Positions 43,784-51,620 of a stretch of 64,000 nucleotides of DNA are shown here, in pieces. Positions within the stretch are counted from its first letter, which is position 1. Every line of letters begins with the position of its first letter. A program made the translations under genes and the position numbers. The notes beneath the pieces are model-generated. The model did not search any database. It had not been told where the DNA came from and saw nothing but the letters and a program-made list of their open reading frames with translations. The stretch lies in assembly GCF_002176815.1 (NCBI RefSeq), contig NZ_CP021648.1, positions 2,488,001 through 2,552,000 of the forward strand. The letters are read 5' to 3'. The stretch comes from Acidovorax sp. T1 (GTDB lineage: Bacteria; Pseudomonadota; Gammaproteobacteria; Burkholderiales; Burkholderiaceae_C).

Positions 43784-44062
43784 ATGTTCCCCGACCTCAT
43801 CTCGCGCACGCCAGACTTCGAGCACCAGCTCGGCGCCTGCGTCAATGCCATGGGCCAGGACGACGCCATCGGCCAGATCCTGGTATTCGAGCGCATGAGC
43901 GGCACGCTGCACATGCGCCATATCGCCAGCGCCGACCTGGTGGACACCGACATTGACGACTACGAAATGGTCGTCTTCGACGGTGGCAACACCAGCGGCG
44001 ATACATGGAAGCATGTCTTCTTCCCACATCAGCGCGAGCACTACTTCGTGTACGAAGCCTGA
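43784..44062 (+). CDS. small conserved ICE protein (92 residues), function unknown
   Basis: Begins MFPDLISRTPDFEHQLGACV and is acidic, with MRHIASADLVDTDIDDYEMV in the middle and PHQREHYFVYEA at the end. It is compact with no signal or membrane segment. TAGGAG lies 8 bases before the ATG. An intrinsic terminator begins 8 bases after the stop, so the gene is a single transcription unit or the last in one. Confidence 0.65.
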   Translation: MFPDLISRTPDFEHQLGACVNAMGQDDAIGQILVFERMSGTLHMRHIASADLVDTDIDDYEMVVFDGGNTSGDTWKHVFFPHQREHYFVYEA

Positions 44063-44069
44063 CCCAACC

Positions 44070-44094
44070 AAGCCCCTTTCGAGGGGCTTTTTCT
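44070..44094 (+). terminator. intrinsic terminator
   Basis: AAGCCCC and GGGGCTT around TTTCGA, followed by TTTCTT. Confidence 0.85.
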
Positions 44095-44181
44095 TGTCCG
44101 CAGCGCAGGAAAGCGGGTGCGACGCTGTGCGATTTCTTGCAAGCAGGCCGCCCATTCCAGAGCCATCCTTGCTCCATGTTC

Positions 44182-44311
44182 GTCGGCGTTGCCGACACAT
44201 GCCCTGGCAGCCGAGACCTTCAAGGCTGCAAGTGCGGGAAACCGTGCTGGTCGTTTCTTTCTATGGACGTACCCCGTCCGTTCACGCCACCCACAAGGGA
44301 CCTCTCCCTTG
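44182..44311 (+). ncRNA. structured leader RNA, copy D
   Basis: GTCGGC/GCCGAC (44182-44196), the linker ACATGCC, GCAGCC/GGCTGC (44207-44229), a longer insert with GGACG/CGTCC, the linker GCCACCCACAAG and CAAGGGA/TCCCTTG (44294-44311). It shares order and linkers with copies A and B but has a larger third element. The gap 44063-44350 holds only the terminator and this leader. Confidence 0.65.
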
Positions 44312-44350
44312 CGGGCGGGGAATCCCTTGTTCTTCCTCAAGGAGATTCCC

Positions 44351-45163
44351 ATGGACCGTTCCCTCATCAAATCCATGATGCCTTCGCTTGTCGCGGGCCA
44401 TGTCCCTCGTAACGTGCGTTCGTTCAAATACCGCGTATTCGATGATCAGCCGCAGTCCTCGACGTTGGGCTTCGCCATCGACCCTCAGCCCTTCAACGGC
44501 AAGGTAGTCTCCGCGACCGACGATGCCATCGTCGTCAAGCTCAAGCCTTCCGAGTTCGCCGTGCTCGATCCCAACCTGGTGACCACCGTTCCCAGCGAGG
44601 GCGCCAAGGTCCATGTCCAACCCTACGCCCGGCGACGTTTCGACGGGCTGCGCGCGGACACCCCGGAAGTCGTCACCGAGAAGACTTCGGATGGCACGCC
44701 TTACACCATCACGAGGCATATCCTTGGCAAAGCACCCGCCAAGCTGCCCATTCCCGAGCCGCAGTGCATGGAGCTGGGCCAACTCATCGAGCAGTTGGAG
44801 GAGATGCCCGCGCCCGACGGGTTCCGGTGCATCACCCACATGCTGGTCGATGCAGGTGCCCGCGACTTCGCCTGGGTCGATCCCAAGCCCTCCAAGATCA
44901 TCGAGACCCCGCCGGCGATCAGCTTCACGGTCTCAACCACCAAGTTCGAGGGTCAGGTGACGATCCTCTACGACCGTGGCGGCGACACCTACGTGGTGGA
45001 GCTGCACCGCGACGGTGAGTTGATCGATAGGCACGACGGGGTGTATTTCGACATGCTCGGTGAAGTGCTGGAGCGGCTCATCGACGACGGGCGCTGGCGC
45101 CTGATCGACGTGAGCATGATCGACGCCAAAGCCTCTCGGCAACGTCAGGCGATTCCAGCCTGA
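44351..45163 (+). CDS. conserved ICE protein (270 residues), function unknown
   Basis: Begins MDRSLIKSMMPSLVAGHVPR. Two beta-rich halves are visible: an N-terminal part with RVFDDQPQSSTLGFAI and VVSATDDAIVVKLKPSEFAV, and a C-terminal part with ISFTVSTTKFEGQVTILYDR and DTYVVELHRDGELIDRHDG. No known motif is seen. AAGGAG lies 7 bases before the ATG. The gene follows structured leader copy D and is closed by a terminator 65 bases after its stop. Confidence 0.68.
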   Translation: MDRSLIKSMMPSLVAGHVPRNVRSFKYRVFDDQPQSSTLGFAIDPQPFNGKVVSATDDAIVVKLKPSEFAVLDPNLVTTVPSEGAKVHVQPYARRRFDGLRADTPEVVTEKTSDGTPYTITRHILGKAPAKLPIPEPQCMELGQLIEQLEEMPAPDGFRCITHMLVDAGARDFAWVDPKPSKIIETPPAISFTVSTTKFEGQVTILYDRGGDTYVVELHRDGELIDRHDGVYFDMLGEVLERLIDDGRWRLIDVSMIDAKASRQRQAIPA

Positions 45164-45227
45164 CGTGCCAGACAGGAAGCCTAGCGGCACGACTGATCAG
45201 TCCACAGCCTATCGGCGACTGCCCCAC

Positions 45228-45263
45228 AAGCCTTCCATCCGTTTCGGTGGAGGGCTTTTTTTC
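45228..45263 (+). terminator. intrinsic terminator
   Basis: AAGCCTTCCATCC pairs with GGTGGAGGGCTT, followed by a run of seven T. Confidence 0.85.
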
Positions 45264-45288
45264 TTCATCCATACAGGAGATTTCAACC

Positions 45289-45642
45289 ATGTCACTGCGA
45301 TTCAGAGGCTCCGACCTGCGCCCCGTGCTTGCCGAGGCCATCGCCAACCAATGCCGCGTCGCCCTGGCCAAGGACCAGGGCGTGTACTTCCTCGCCGAGC
45401 GCGGAGAGCGCCGCCCCGATGGCCGCGTGAAGCTGCTGGCCTATGCCGTCGGCTGCAACCCGGATACCGACCCGTTCGATGACTGGTGGGAACTGGCACG
45501 CGCCGAGCTTGGCGGCGACGACTTCGGCGAGTTCTTCGACCCGAAAGACAGCGTTTTCACTCGCATTCTGCAAAGCTCAGATGATCTGGAGCTGTCCGCC
45601 ACCGCTACGTATCTGTCACTGGCGGCGGTGGAATCGGCGTAG
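45289..45642 (+). CDS. DUF3085 family protein
   Basis: A 117-residue soluble protein beginning MSLRFRGSDLRPVLAEAIAN. The DUF3085 pattern is seen in VYFLAERGERRPDGRVKLLAYAVGCNP (written here as YFLAERGERRPDG and LLAYAVGCNPDTD) and in FDDWWELARAELGGDDFGE. The function is unknown; the family is common on conjugative elements and plasmids. CAGGAGA precedes the ATG by 8 bases. Terminators flank it on both sides, so it is a single-gene unit. Confidence 0.8.
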   Translation: MSLRFRGSDLRPVLAEAIANQCRVALAKDQGVYFLAERGERRPDGRVKLLAYAVGCNPDTDPFDDWWELARAELGGDDFGEFFDPKDSVFTRILQSSDDLELSATATYLSLAAVESA

Positions 45643-45667
45643 TCCAAAAATGTCCGCATACCCCTTG

Positions 45668-45694
45668 AAGCCCCCATTTCGGGGGCTTTCTTTT
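45668..45694 (+). terminator. intrinsic terminator
   Basis: AAGCCCCC and GGGGGCTT around ATTTC, then TCTTTT. Confidence 0.85.
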
Positions 45695-45790
45695 GGGCGG
45701 AACTGGGCAGCCTGGAAAAAATGGGAAGCGCCCGGATGCCGATTGATTGCTGTCGCGCGCGCGAGGCCCGGCCATGCTGACCCCATGCCT

Positions 45791-45913
45791 GCTGACGTTG
45801 TCAGCGACATGCCGGGCAACCATCGGTCTTCGAGGTTGCGTCGCAGTTCCCACTGCGTGACCGAGCCAGCTCGCACCGCATCCATCCGCGAGCGGCCACC
45901 AGTCTCTGGTGGC
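45791..45913 (+). ncRNA. structured leader RNA, copy E
   Basis: GCTGAC/GTCAGC (45791-45805), the linker ACATGCC, GCAACC/GGTTGC (45816-45839), CGCAGT/ACTGCG (45842-45857), then GCCACCAG/CTGGTGGC (45895-45913). The second stem differs from copies A, B and D on both sides and keeps pairing. The gap 45643-46010 holds no gene. Further on, G4/C4/G4 tracts (45941-45973) precede the ribosome binding site. Confidence 0.7.
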
Positions 45914-46010
45914 GGATGCTTTCGCCTTATCGACCCACCGCGGGGTTACGCACCTTTCCCCGCATGCGTGGGGCTGGTGTGTCTCCGCTTCTTCCCTATG
46001 GAGATTCACC

Positions 46011-46913
46011 ATGAACACCACGTCCAACGAGAAATCGTATTTCGACCTCCACACCTCGGGCATCGGCTATATCCAGCGTGTCCGTGAAGTGCCTGTCCGG
46101 GGCGGCCGCCGTGCGCAGCCTTTCCTGGCATGCACCGTTGCCGCGCTGGTCGGCCCCGCCAGGGACCCCAGCTACCGCTACTTCGACGTCAAGGTCTCGG
46201 GTGCCGAGGCCAAGAACCTCGTCCAGCGCTACATCGGCGTTGACGATCCCAAGCAGCGCCCGCTGGTGCGCTTCCGCCTCGGCGACCTGTGGGGCGATGC
46301 GTACATCCGCGACAAGGGCGAGCGCAAGGGTGAAGCCGCCGCGTCTCTCAAGGCGCGACTGCTCAAGGCCGAGCCGCTTGACCGGGCCGAACTGGCTTCC
46401 ATCAAGCAGCACGAGCTGATCACCCGCGGCATCGGCTACCTTAGCCGTCCGAAGGACGTCACCCCCAAGGATGGCGATCCGTTCCTGTCGTGCTGCGTCG
46501 CGGCTCTGGCCGGGCCTGTCGGTGAACCGGACTATCGGTACTTCGACACCATCGTCGCCACCCCTGAAGCCGAGCACCTGGTTCGCCGGTGCGTGCAGGC
46601 CATCGAAGGGGACCGCAAGGTGCTGATCGCCTTCAAGTTGAACGACATGAAGATCGATCCGTACATCCGCACCAAGGGTGAGCGCGCCGGGGAGCCGGGA
46701 GCGAGCCTGGAATCGACGCTGATCCACATCGGTCTGATCAAGATCGACGGCACGCAGGTCTATCCGACGAACCAGGCGCAGGCCGAGGACGCACCCGCGC
46801 CCGAAGCCGAGGACGCCGCCGACACCGCTGCCGACCAGCCTGTCAAGCCCGCCGAGCGCGAGCCCGCAGGTGAAGTCGAAGAGCAGGAGCCGGCATTGGC
46901 TGCTTCGTTCTGA
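46011..46913 (+). CDS. STY4534 family ICE replication protein with two DUF3577 units
   Basis: A 300-residue protein built of two homologous halves. Half 1 (residues about 8-115) has SGIGYIQRVREVPVRGGRR, DPSYRYFDVKVSGAEA and YIRDKGERKGEAAASLKARL. Half 2 (about 135-250) has RGIGYLSRPKDVTPKDGDP, EPDYRYFDTIVATPEAEHL and YIRTKGERAGEPGASLEST. A Glu/Ala/Pro-rich acidic tail follows. The family is linked to replication of STY4528-type islands. The start at 46011 has TGGAGA at 8 bases; an earlier in-frame start falls in the structured leader. Confidence 0.82.
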   Translation: MNTTSNEKSYFDLHTSGIGYIQRVREVPVRGGRRAQPFLACTVAALVGPARDPSYRYFDVKVSGAEAKNLVQRYIGVDDPKQRPLVRFRLGDLWGDAYIRDKGERKGEAAASLKARLLKAEPLDRAELASIKQHELITRGIGYLSRPKDVTPKDGDPFLSCCVAALAGPVGEPDYRYFDTIVATPEAEHLVRRCVQAIEGDRKVLIAFKLNDMKIDPYIRTKGERAGEPGASLESTLIHIGLIKIDGTQVYPTNQAQAEDAPAPEAEDAADTAADQPVKPAEREPAGEVEEQEPALAASF

Positions 46914-46921
46914 TCCGGCAT

Positions 46922-46948
46922 GGCCCCTCACGGGGCCTTGCCTTTTTC
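46922..46948 (+). terminator. intrinsic terminator
   Basis: GGCCCC-tcac-GGGGCC followed by TTGCCTTTTT, between two closely spaced genes. Confidence 0.7.
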
Positions 46949-46970
46949 CTATTCCTCAAGGAGAAGCATC

Positions 46971-47660
46971 ATGGCAGTCACATCGGCACCCGAGAAATCG
47001 GCCACGCCCATCATCGTCCCGGGCCAGCTCGCGCTGCGCACCATTCACGGCCGCAACGGAAAGTTCAATGTTGGCAAGCTCGAATGCCAACTCGGAAAAT
47101 TCACGATTAAAGACGCGGAGTTGGAGCAATACCCCGAGGGCAAGTACCAAGGGGAGTTCGTTCTTCGCTACATCTTCCTCAAAGGCTATCCGATCAGCGA
47201 CGGCAGCATGCGTTTCGAGATGCGCGCCAACCTGGACGGTATGACACTTTTCGGCATCGACAAGCTGAGCAAGGCCGAAGCACATAGCTTCGCCCCGCAG
47301 GAAGTCGATCCGCTCGATGAAGAGCAAGGGACGCAGCCTGTGGCAACGCCGGCCAAGCCCGCCAAGGCATCCAGGTCCGCCAAACCTGCACCCGTGCAGG
47401 CGTCCGCGGACCCGCTGGTCGATACCACGCCCTTCGGCGTGGACGCGCCGCCTGCTGCGGCTGCTGCCGCCGGCAGCACCGAGGATGGCGACGCCGCGCT
47501 GTTCGGCCTGTTGTGGCCGCTGGGCGAGTCCGTGAAGCTGGATTCGACCATCGACCGCCGCGCCCTGCGCGCGCAGATCGCCCGCCTGGGCGAACTGGGC
47601 TACGCGCTGGACTTCAAGACGCAGGAGTGGAGCCGCCAGGCCGAACTGCAACCTGCGTGA
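46971..47660 (+). CDS. DUF3275 family protein
   Basis: A 229-residue protein. The N-terminal domain (VPGQLALRTIHGRNGKFNVG, KYQGEFVLRYIFLKGYPISD, MRFEMRANLDGMTLF) is the conserved DUF3275 part. A long Ala/Pro/Lys linker (residues about 110-175) leads to a short C-terminal domain (DAALFGLLWPLGESVKLDST). The function is unknown; it is usual in this ICE class next to the STY4534 gene. CAAGGAG precedes the ATG. Confidence 0.8.
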   Translation: MAVTSAPEKSATPIIVPGQLALRTIHGRNGKFNVGKLECQLGKFTIKDAELEQYPEGKYQGEFVLRYIFLKGYPISDGSMRFEMRANLDGMTLFGIDKLSKAEAHSFAPQEVDPLDEEQGTQPVATPAKPAKASRSAKPAPVQASADPLVDTTPFGVDAPPAAAAAAGSTEDGDAALFGLLWPLGESVKLDSTIDRRALRAQIARLGELGYALDFKTQEWSRQAELQPA

Positions 47661-47700
47661 TTGCGGACGCCGCATCCGCGGTGTTCTTCATCCACCCGCC

Positions 47701-47724
47701 GGGGTTCCTTCCCCATGCGGGGGG
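47701..47724 (+). promoter_or_regulatory. G4/C4/G4 leader element
   Basis: GGGG, CCCC and GGGG tracts follow each other within 24 bases, so the C-tract can pair with either neighbour. It lies about 30 bases before the next start codon. Similar arrangements are at 45941, 48149, 48902 and 51621. Confidence 0.45.
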
Positions 47725-47755
47725 AGGCCTCGGCTTTCTTCTGGAGGTCTCCATC

Positions 47756-48097
47756 ATGTCCACCATCGCTTGCGATACACCCCGTTCCGCGCTGGACGAA
47801 ACCGCGTGGCGCGCCGTTTGCAAGACGGCCGCCGAGCATGCCCAACGTGGTTGCGGCCTGTCCTGGGATCACTGGGTCACGCTTTTCAGCTCGGAGATCG
47901 ACGCGCAAGCCAGTCGGTTGCCGCATGACCAGCGCACTCAAGCGCTGGAAATCGCGACCCGGGAATGGGACTACGCAACACCTGCCGAACGGCAGGAAAC
48001 CCAGGACTGGAATGCGGAGCATGGCTACTGCTCGCATGGGATCGAGTTCGGCTACTGCCCGGCCGGTTGTGATCGCGACGATGACGACTGGGACTGA
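47756..48097 (+). CDS. conserved ICE protein (113 residues), Cys-containing acidic C-terminus
   Basis: Begins MSTIACDTPRSALDETAWRA. The first 80 residues are helical (WDHWVTLFSSEIDAQASRLP). The C-terminus EHGYCSHGIEFGYCPAGCDR has three cysteines and a His spaced like a small metal site, then ends in a run of Asp. No family is recognised. TGGAGG precedes the ATG at 47756; the leader has the alternating G/C tracts described separately. Confidence 0.65.
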   Translation: MSTIACDTPRSALDETAWRAVCKTAAEHAQRGCGLSWDHWVTLFSSEIDAQASRLPHDQRTQALEIATREWDYATPAERQETQDWNAEHGYCSHGIEFGYCPAGCDRDDDDWD

Positions 48098-48148
48098 GGG
48101 CAAAGCATAGGTTCCTTCGCCGCACACGCGGCATTTCCATCACCCGCT

Positions 48149-48168
48149 GGGGGTTCTTCCCCACGGGG
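48149..48168 (+). promoter_or_regulatory. G4/C4/G4 leader element
   Basis: GGGGG, CCCC and GGGG within 20 bases, just before the AGGAGG of the 135-residue gene. Confidence 0.45.
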
Positions 48169-48202
48169 AGGCCTCCGGCTTTACTTCTTCAGGAGGCCTC
48201 TC

Positions 48203-48610
48203 ATGGGCTGGTATTTCTCACCTCAATCGCGGTCTGAACTGATCGCGGAACTGATCGCACAGCAGGAGACCGAGCGCGCCAGCGTGAAGGTCATCGCCCA
48301 CACGCTGCGCGGCAACGTCCTCTGGTCCGTCGCGGAAGTGACGGCCAAGGCCGAAGGCGTGCATCGTGATCTCGCACCGGGCCAGTCCCTGCGCTACATC
48401 CGCTGCGATCTTCTGGAACGCAGCGGCAACCAGTGGGGCTACAAGCCGCTGGACGAGTCCATGCACCCGTACTACTACTCGTGCCCGTTGAGCTACCTCG
48501 ACATGGCGCCGGAGCAGTCCGCCGACTGGCGTGCAGGCGTTCGCGCCTACCACGCGCGGCGTCGCACCCCCACGGCATCCACGGCACCCGCCGCGGCGCT
48601 GTTGGCCTGA
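48203..48610 (+). CDS. conserved ICE protein (135 residues), possibly DUF6927
   Basis: Begins MGWYFSPQSRSELIAELIAQ. The core VLWSVAEVTAKAEGVHRDL, then LRYIRCDLLERSGNQWGYKP and HPYYYSCPLSYLDMAP, is the recognisable part of a small family often seen on plasmids and ICEs; the DUF number is from memory. The Ala-rich tail is probably disordered. AGGAGG precedes the ATG. The next gene follows after 16 bases, so they are likely co-transcribed. Confidence 0.68.
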   Translation: MGWYFSPQSRSELIAELIAQQETERASVKVIAHTLRGNVLWSVAEVTAKAEGVHRDLAPGQSLRYIRCDLLERSGNQWGYKPLDESMHPYYYSCPLSYLDMAPEQSADWRAGVRAYHARRRTPTASTAPAAALLA

Positions 48611-48626
48611 GTCAGGAGGAACCGAC

Positions 48627-48887
48627 ATGGACCCGATCCTGGCTGCGCTCCCCGCCTCGCTGTTGAAGCTCGTTGAAGGCAGTTTGTCCAACGACGAACT
48701 TTCCTCCGACGAAGAAATGCTGGGGTACTTCATCGACAACGGCCTCACCGAGGAGCAGGCACGGCAGGCACTGACCTACCGCGACCAGTACCTCAACAAC
48801 ATCTACCTGGACGGCTTCACGCCGATCACCGCGGTGGACGAGGCGCTTCACTTCAACCCGCACACCCGGCAGTTCGAGCCGGACTGA
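48627..48887 (+). CDS. small conserved ICE protein (86 residues), function unknown
   Basis: Begins MDPILAALPASLLKLVEGSL and is strongly acidic in the middle (NDELSSDEEMLGYFIDNG). TEEQARQALTYRDQYLNNIY is an amphipathic helix, and the end HFNPHTRQFEPD looks exposed. CAGGAGG precedes the ATG at 48627 by 8 bases. An adaptor or inhibitor role would fit the acidity, but that is a guess. Confidence 0.65.
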   Translation: MDPILAALPASLLKLVEGSLSNDELSSDEEMLGYFIDNGLTEEQARQALTYRDQYLNNIYLDGFTPITAVDEALHFNPHTRQFEPD

Positions 48888-48901
48888 GCGATTTTCTTCC
48901 A

Positions 48902-48930
48902 CCCCCCGGGGCAGTACTTGCCCCAGCGGG
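48902..48930 (+). promoter_or_regulatory. alternating C/G-tract leader element
   Basis: CCCCCC-GGGG, then CCCC-agc-GGG within 29 bases, 34 bases before the next start codon. Confidence 0.4.
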
Positions 48931-48963
48931 CGATGCTGTTCCCGTTCATCCGAGGACACCACC

Positions 48964-49611
48964 ATGCCCACCAATACTTCTTCCACGCTGTACCGCATCG
49001 ACGAATGCCCGGACGTGATGGCCGACGCCTGCGTCGGCGATGACCAGGGCAACCTGATCTTCCTGTCCATCTGGGCGCGCGACACCGCCGTCCAGCAGTT
49101 CCTCGCTCGCCTGACCCTCGGGCGCGACGAGCAGGGACTGGACCAGTTCCACGTCATCACCGACCAGGGCGGCAGCGTCCCGGTGTTCATCGGCAACGTC
49201 GATCGCCTGGAAAAGCGCATCACGCGCGCTTACCGGCGAACGCTGTTCGGATCGCTCTCCAACGTGTGGCTGTTCGACCGGCGCTGCGTCAAGCCCGACA
49301 AGGCCAACGCCAGCGCACTGGCACTGCTGCCACAGGGCAGCGCCCACCGGCTTGACCGCCTGTGGATGCTGGTGCGGGACACCTGCCCGTTGCCGCTGCT
49401 CGACCACTGGCGCGAGACCGTGCTGGAACTGCTGCAAACCCGCGAGATGCTGGCCCGCCTTCCGTTCGCCCTCGGGCCGTTGGAAGGCCATCGGCTCGCC
49501 ATCGACGTGCCGGCGCTGACCCTGGCGCTGGGTTCCCTGATCCGCAGTGACGTGCTCACGGCCTATCCGTATCCGGCCAAGATCTGGACGCCGGAAGCGG
49601 TAGCGGCCTGA
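48964..49611 (+). CDS. conserved ICE protein (215 residues), function unknown
   Basis: Begins MPTNTSSTLYRIDECPDVMA. The middle has LIFLSIWARDTAVQQFLARL and VFIGNVDRLEKRITRAYRRT, the C-terminal half HRLDRLWMLVRDTCPLPLLD and LPFALGPLEGHRLAIDVPAL. It is soluble and lacks recognisable motifs. GAGGACACC precedes the ATG. It is upstream of the methyltransferase gene, with a hairpin (GGAGGCACG/CGTGCTTCC) in the 65-base spacer. Confidence 0.65.
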   Translation: MPTNTSSTLYRIDECPDVMADACVGDDQGNLIFLSIWARDTAVQQFLARLTLGRDEQGLDQFHVITDQGGSVPVFIGNVDRLEKRITRAYRRTLFGSLSNVWLFDRRCVKPDKANASALALLPQGSAHRLDRLWMLVRDTCPLPLLDHWRETVLELLQTREMLARLPFALGPLEGHRLAIDVPALTLALGSLIRSDVLTAYPYPAKIWTPEAVAA

Positions 49612-49676
49612 CCCACCCACGGAGGCACGCCTTGGCGTGCTTCCGCCATTCATCCCCCGCCAACCAGGAGACTTCC

Positions 49677-50786
49677 ATGGCCCTCATGTTCCCGCGGCTC
49701 GCCCGCAATTTCGCCAAGAACGGTTACTACCCAACCGACGAACCCACGCTCGAAAGAGCCCTCAACGCACTGATGCCCAGCGACGGGCCGATGTGCATCC
49801 TTGATCCCTGCGCCGGCGAAGGCGTGGCGATCGCCGAAGCCGCCCACGCCCTCGGGCGCGAGCAGGCCAAGGCGTTCGCGGTCGAGTTCGACGCGGAGCG
49901 GGCACGCCATGCCCGCGGCCTGGTCGATCACTGCCTACACGCGGACCTGATGGACACGATGGTCTCCAAGCAGTCCTTCGGGCTGCTCTGGCTGAATCCG
50001 CCGTATGGCGACCTGTCCAAGGACATCAACGGCAACATCGGCTATCAGGGCCAAGGCCGCGCCCGTCTCGAAAAGCTGTTCTATCAGCGCAGTCTGTCGT
50101 TGCTGCAATACGGCGGCGTGCTGGTCTTCATCGTCCCCGGCTACGTGCTCGACGCGGAGCTGGTCGGCTGGCTGACACGCCACTACACGGACCTGCGCAT
50201 CTACCGAGCGGTGGAGACGCAGTTCAAGCAGGTGGTGATCTTCGGCCGTCGGGTGCGTCAGCGCGAGCTGGCGTCGGATTCGATTAAGGCCGTGCGCAAT
50301 CTGCTGCTGCAGGTTGGGCTTGGCGAAGTCGAACCCGAGGAACTGCCGAGCGACTGGCCGTTCCTGCCGTACATCGTCCCCGCCAGTCCGGCCGAGCCGG
50401 AGCACTTCTTCCGCGTGACGATGGAGCCCGAACAGTTCACCGACGAGGTTGGCAGGCTGCAAGGTCTCTGGCCGTCTCTGGACACGCACCTAGGGGCCGC
50501 GCAGCAATCGCTGCGTCCACCGGCGCGGGCCTTGTCCCACTGGCATCTCGCCCTGGCTTTGGCCGCGGGTGCGATTTCCGGCGTCGTGCGCTCCCAGACC
50601 GGGCGCGTGCTCGTCGTCAAGGGTGACACCCACAAGGACAAGACGCTCCAGCGGGAATTCACCGAACGCGACGACGGCTCCATCGCCGAGACCCGCATCC
50701 TCACCGACAAGTTCGTGCCCGTCATCCGCGCGTGGGACATGACGCCTGGCTCCCCGACACGGGGCGAGGTGCTGACCATCCGCTAA
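49677..50786 (+). CDS. DUF6094-type N6-adenine methyltransferase-like protein
   Basis: A 369-residue SAM-dependent methyltransferase fold. Motif I is ILDPCAGEGVAIAEAA (about residue 42), and the catalytic motif IV NPPYGD is in LLWLNPPYGDLSKDI (about 108), the signature of amino-methyltransferases acting on adenine. VLVFIVPGYVLDAELVGWL is a later core strand. The C-terminal 150 residues lack motifs. It is followed by two small paralogues and an SNF2-like helicase. No nuclease is apparent, so a modification or anti-restriction role is likelier than restriction. CAGGAGAC precedes the ATG. Confidence 0.82.
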   Translation: MALMFPRLARNFAKNGYYPTDEPTLERALNALMPSDGPMCILDPCAGEGVAIAEAAHALGREQAKAFAVEFDAERARHARGLVDHCLHADLMDTMVSKQSFGLLWLNPPYGDLSKDINGNIGYQGQGRARLEKLFYQRSLSLLQYGGVLVFIVPGYVLDAELVGWLTRHYTDLRIYRAVETQFKQVVIFGRRVRQRELASDSIKAVRNLLLQVGLGEVEPEELPSDWPFLPYIVPASPAEPEHFFRVTMEPEQFTDEVGRLQGLWPSLDTHLGAAQQSLRPPARALSHWHLALALAAGAISGVVRSQTGRVLVVKGDTHKDKTLQREFTERDDGSIAETRILTDKFVPVIRAWDMTPGSPTRGEVLTIR

Positions 50787-50835
50787 TCCCCCGGACGCCT
50801 GACGTCCTGCTGCACTTCATCGAAGGAGAAACACC

Positions 50836-51156
50836 ATGCTCTCACGTCTGTTCCAGCGGCCCGCGCCGCACAAGCAACCCTTGTTCGCACCGGCCTCGTT
50901 GCAGTTGAGCGAAAAGGTGCACTGGCTGGCCCGCCGAGGTCTCATCGATCCCTTGTCCTATGTACAGCGCCACGTGCGCGGCGACTGGGGCGAGATCGAC
51001 GAGGCCACCCGCCAGGCCAACGATGTCGCACTCGATCAGGACAACCTGATGATCTCCCAGTACCGCATCACGCCGGAGTTGGTGCTGATCGTGAAGACCA
51101 GCGAAGACCACCAGACCACGGTGGTCCAGCTTCCCGAAGAGCGCGACCTGATCTGA
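50836..51156 (+). CDS. small ICE protein, tandem paralogue 1
   Basis: A 106-residue soluble protein. The shared motif is YVQRHVRGDWGEIDEATRQA, then ISQYRITPELVLIVKTSED and TTVVQLPEE. The neighbour at 51246 has the same layout with about one third of the residues alike by eye. Relatives occur on plasmids and ICEs without known function. GAAGGAG precedes the ATG by 9 bases. The conserved RGDWG loop and terminal LP motif suggest a common binding surface. Confidence 0.75.
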   Translation: MLSRLFQRPAPHKQPLFAPASLQLSEKVHWLARRGLIDPLSYVQRHVRGDWGEIDEATRQANDVALDQDNLMISQYRITPELVLIVKTSEDHQTTVVQLPEERDLI

Positions 51157-51245
51157 AGGCACCACCTCGTCATCCCATCCACCTGACGGAGCCACTTCAC
51201 TCCGCCAGGGGTGTCGTGGCTCAATAACCTTTCAAGGAGGAGCCC

Positions 51246-51551
51246 ATGGCATCACATCGCATCGAAACCTACTGCCAGAGGCTGGCGTTCCCCATCGGGG
51301 CGCTTATCTTCAGCAAAGGCATTGACCGCCTGGTCCGCTCGGGTCGCCTCGACCCGATCCCGTACTTCAGGCGCCACACCCGTGGTGACTGGGGCGACGT
51401 CAACGTCCAGCAATGGCAGGCCAACAGCACCGCACTTCAATCAGGTGCTTCGCTGGCATCGCACTACGTGATCCACCCGGGGCTGGCCATTCGCATCGTT
51501 ACCGACGCGGAGCGCCGCGCCACCGTCATCGTTCTGCCGTCCGAGGACTGA
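51246..51551 (+). CDS. small ICE protein, tandem paralogue 2
   Basis: A 101-residue protein with YFRRHTRGDWGDVNVQQWQA, ASHYVIHPGLAIRIVTDAE and ATVIVLPSED, parallel to the gene just before it. The N-termini differ (MASHRIETYCQRLAFPIGAL here), so the pair is an old duplication. CAAGGAGGAG precedes the ATG. A hairpin in the 89-base spacer separates the two paralogues. Confidence 0.75.
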   Translation: MASHRIETYCQRLAFPIGALIFSKGIDRLVRSGRLDPIPYFRRHTRGDWGDVNVQQWQANSTALQSGASLASHYVIHPGLAIRIVTDAERRATVIVLPSED

Positions 51552-51620
51552 GCACGGTTCACCCGCTGGCCATCCAGGCCAGCACCTTCAACCACCTTCG
51601 GCCACGCGCCGATTTACTTC

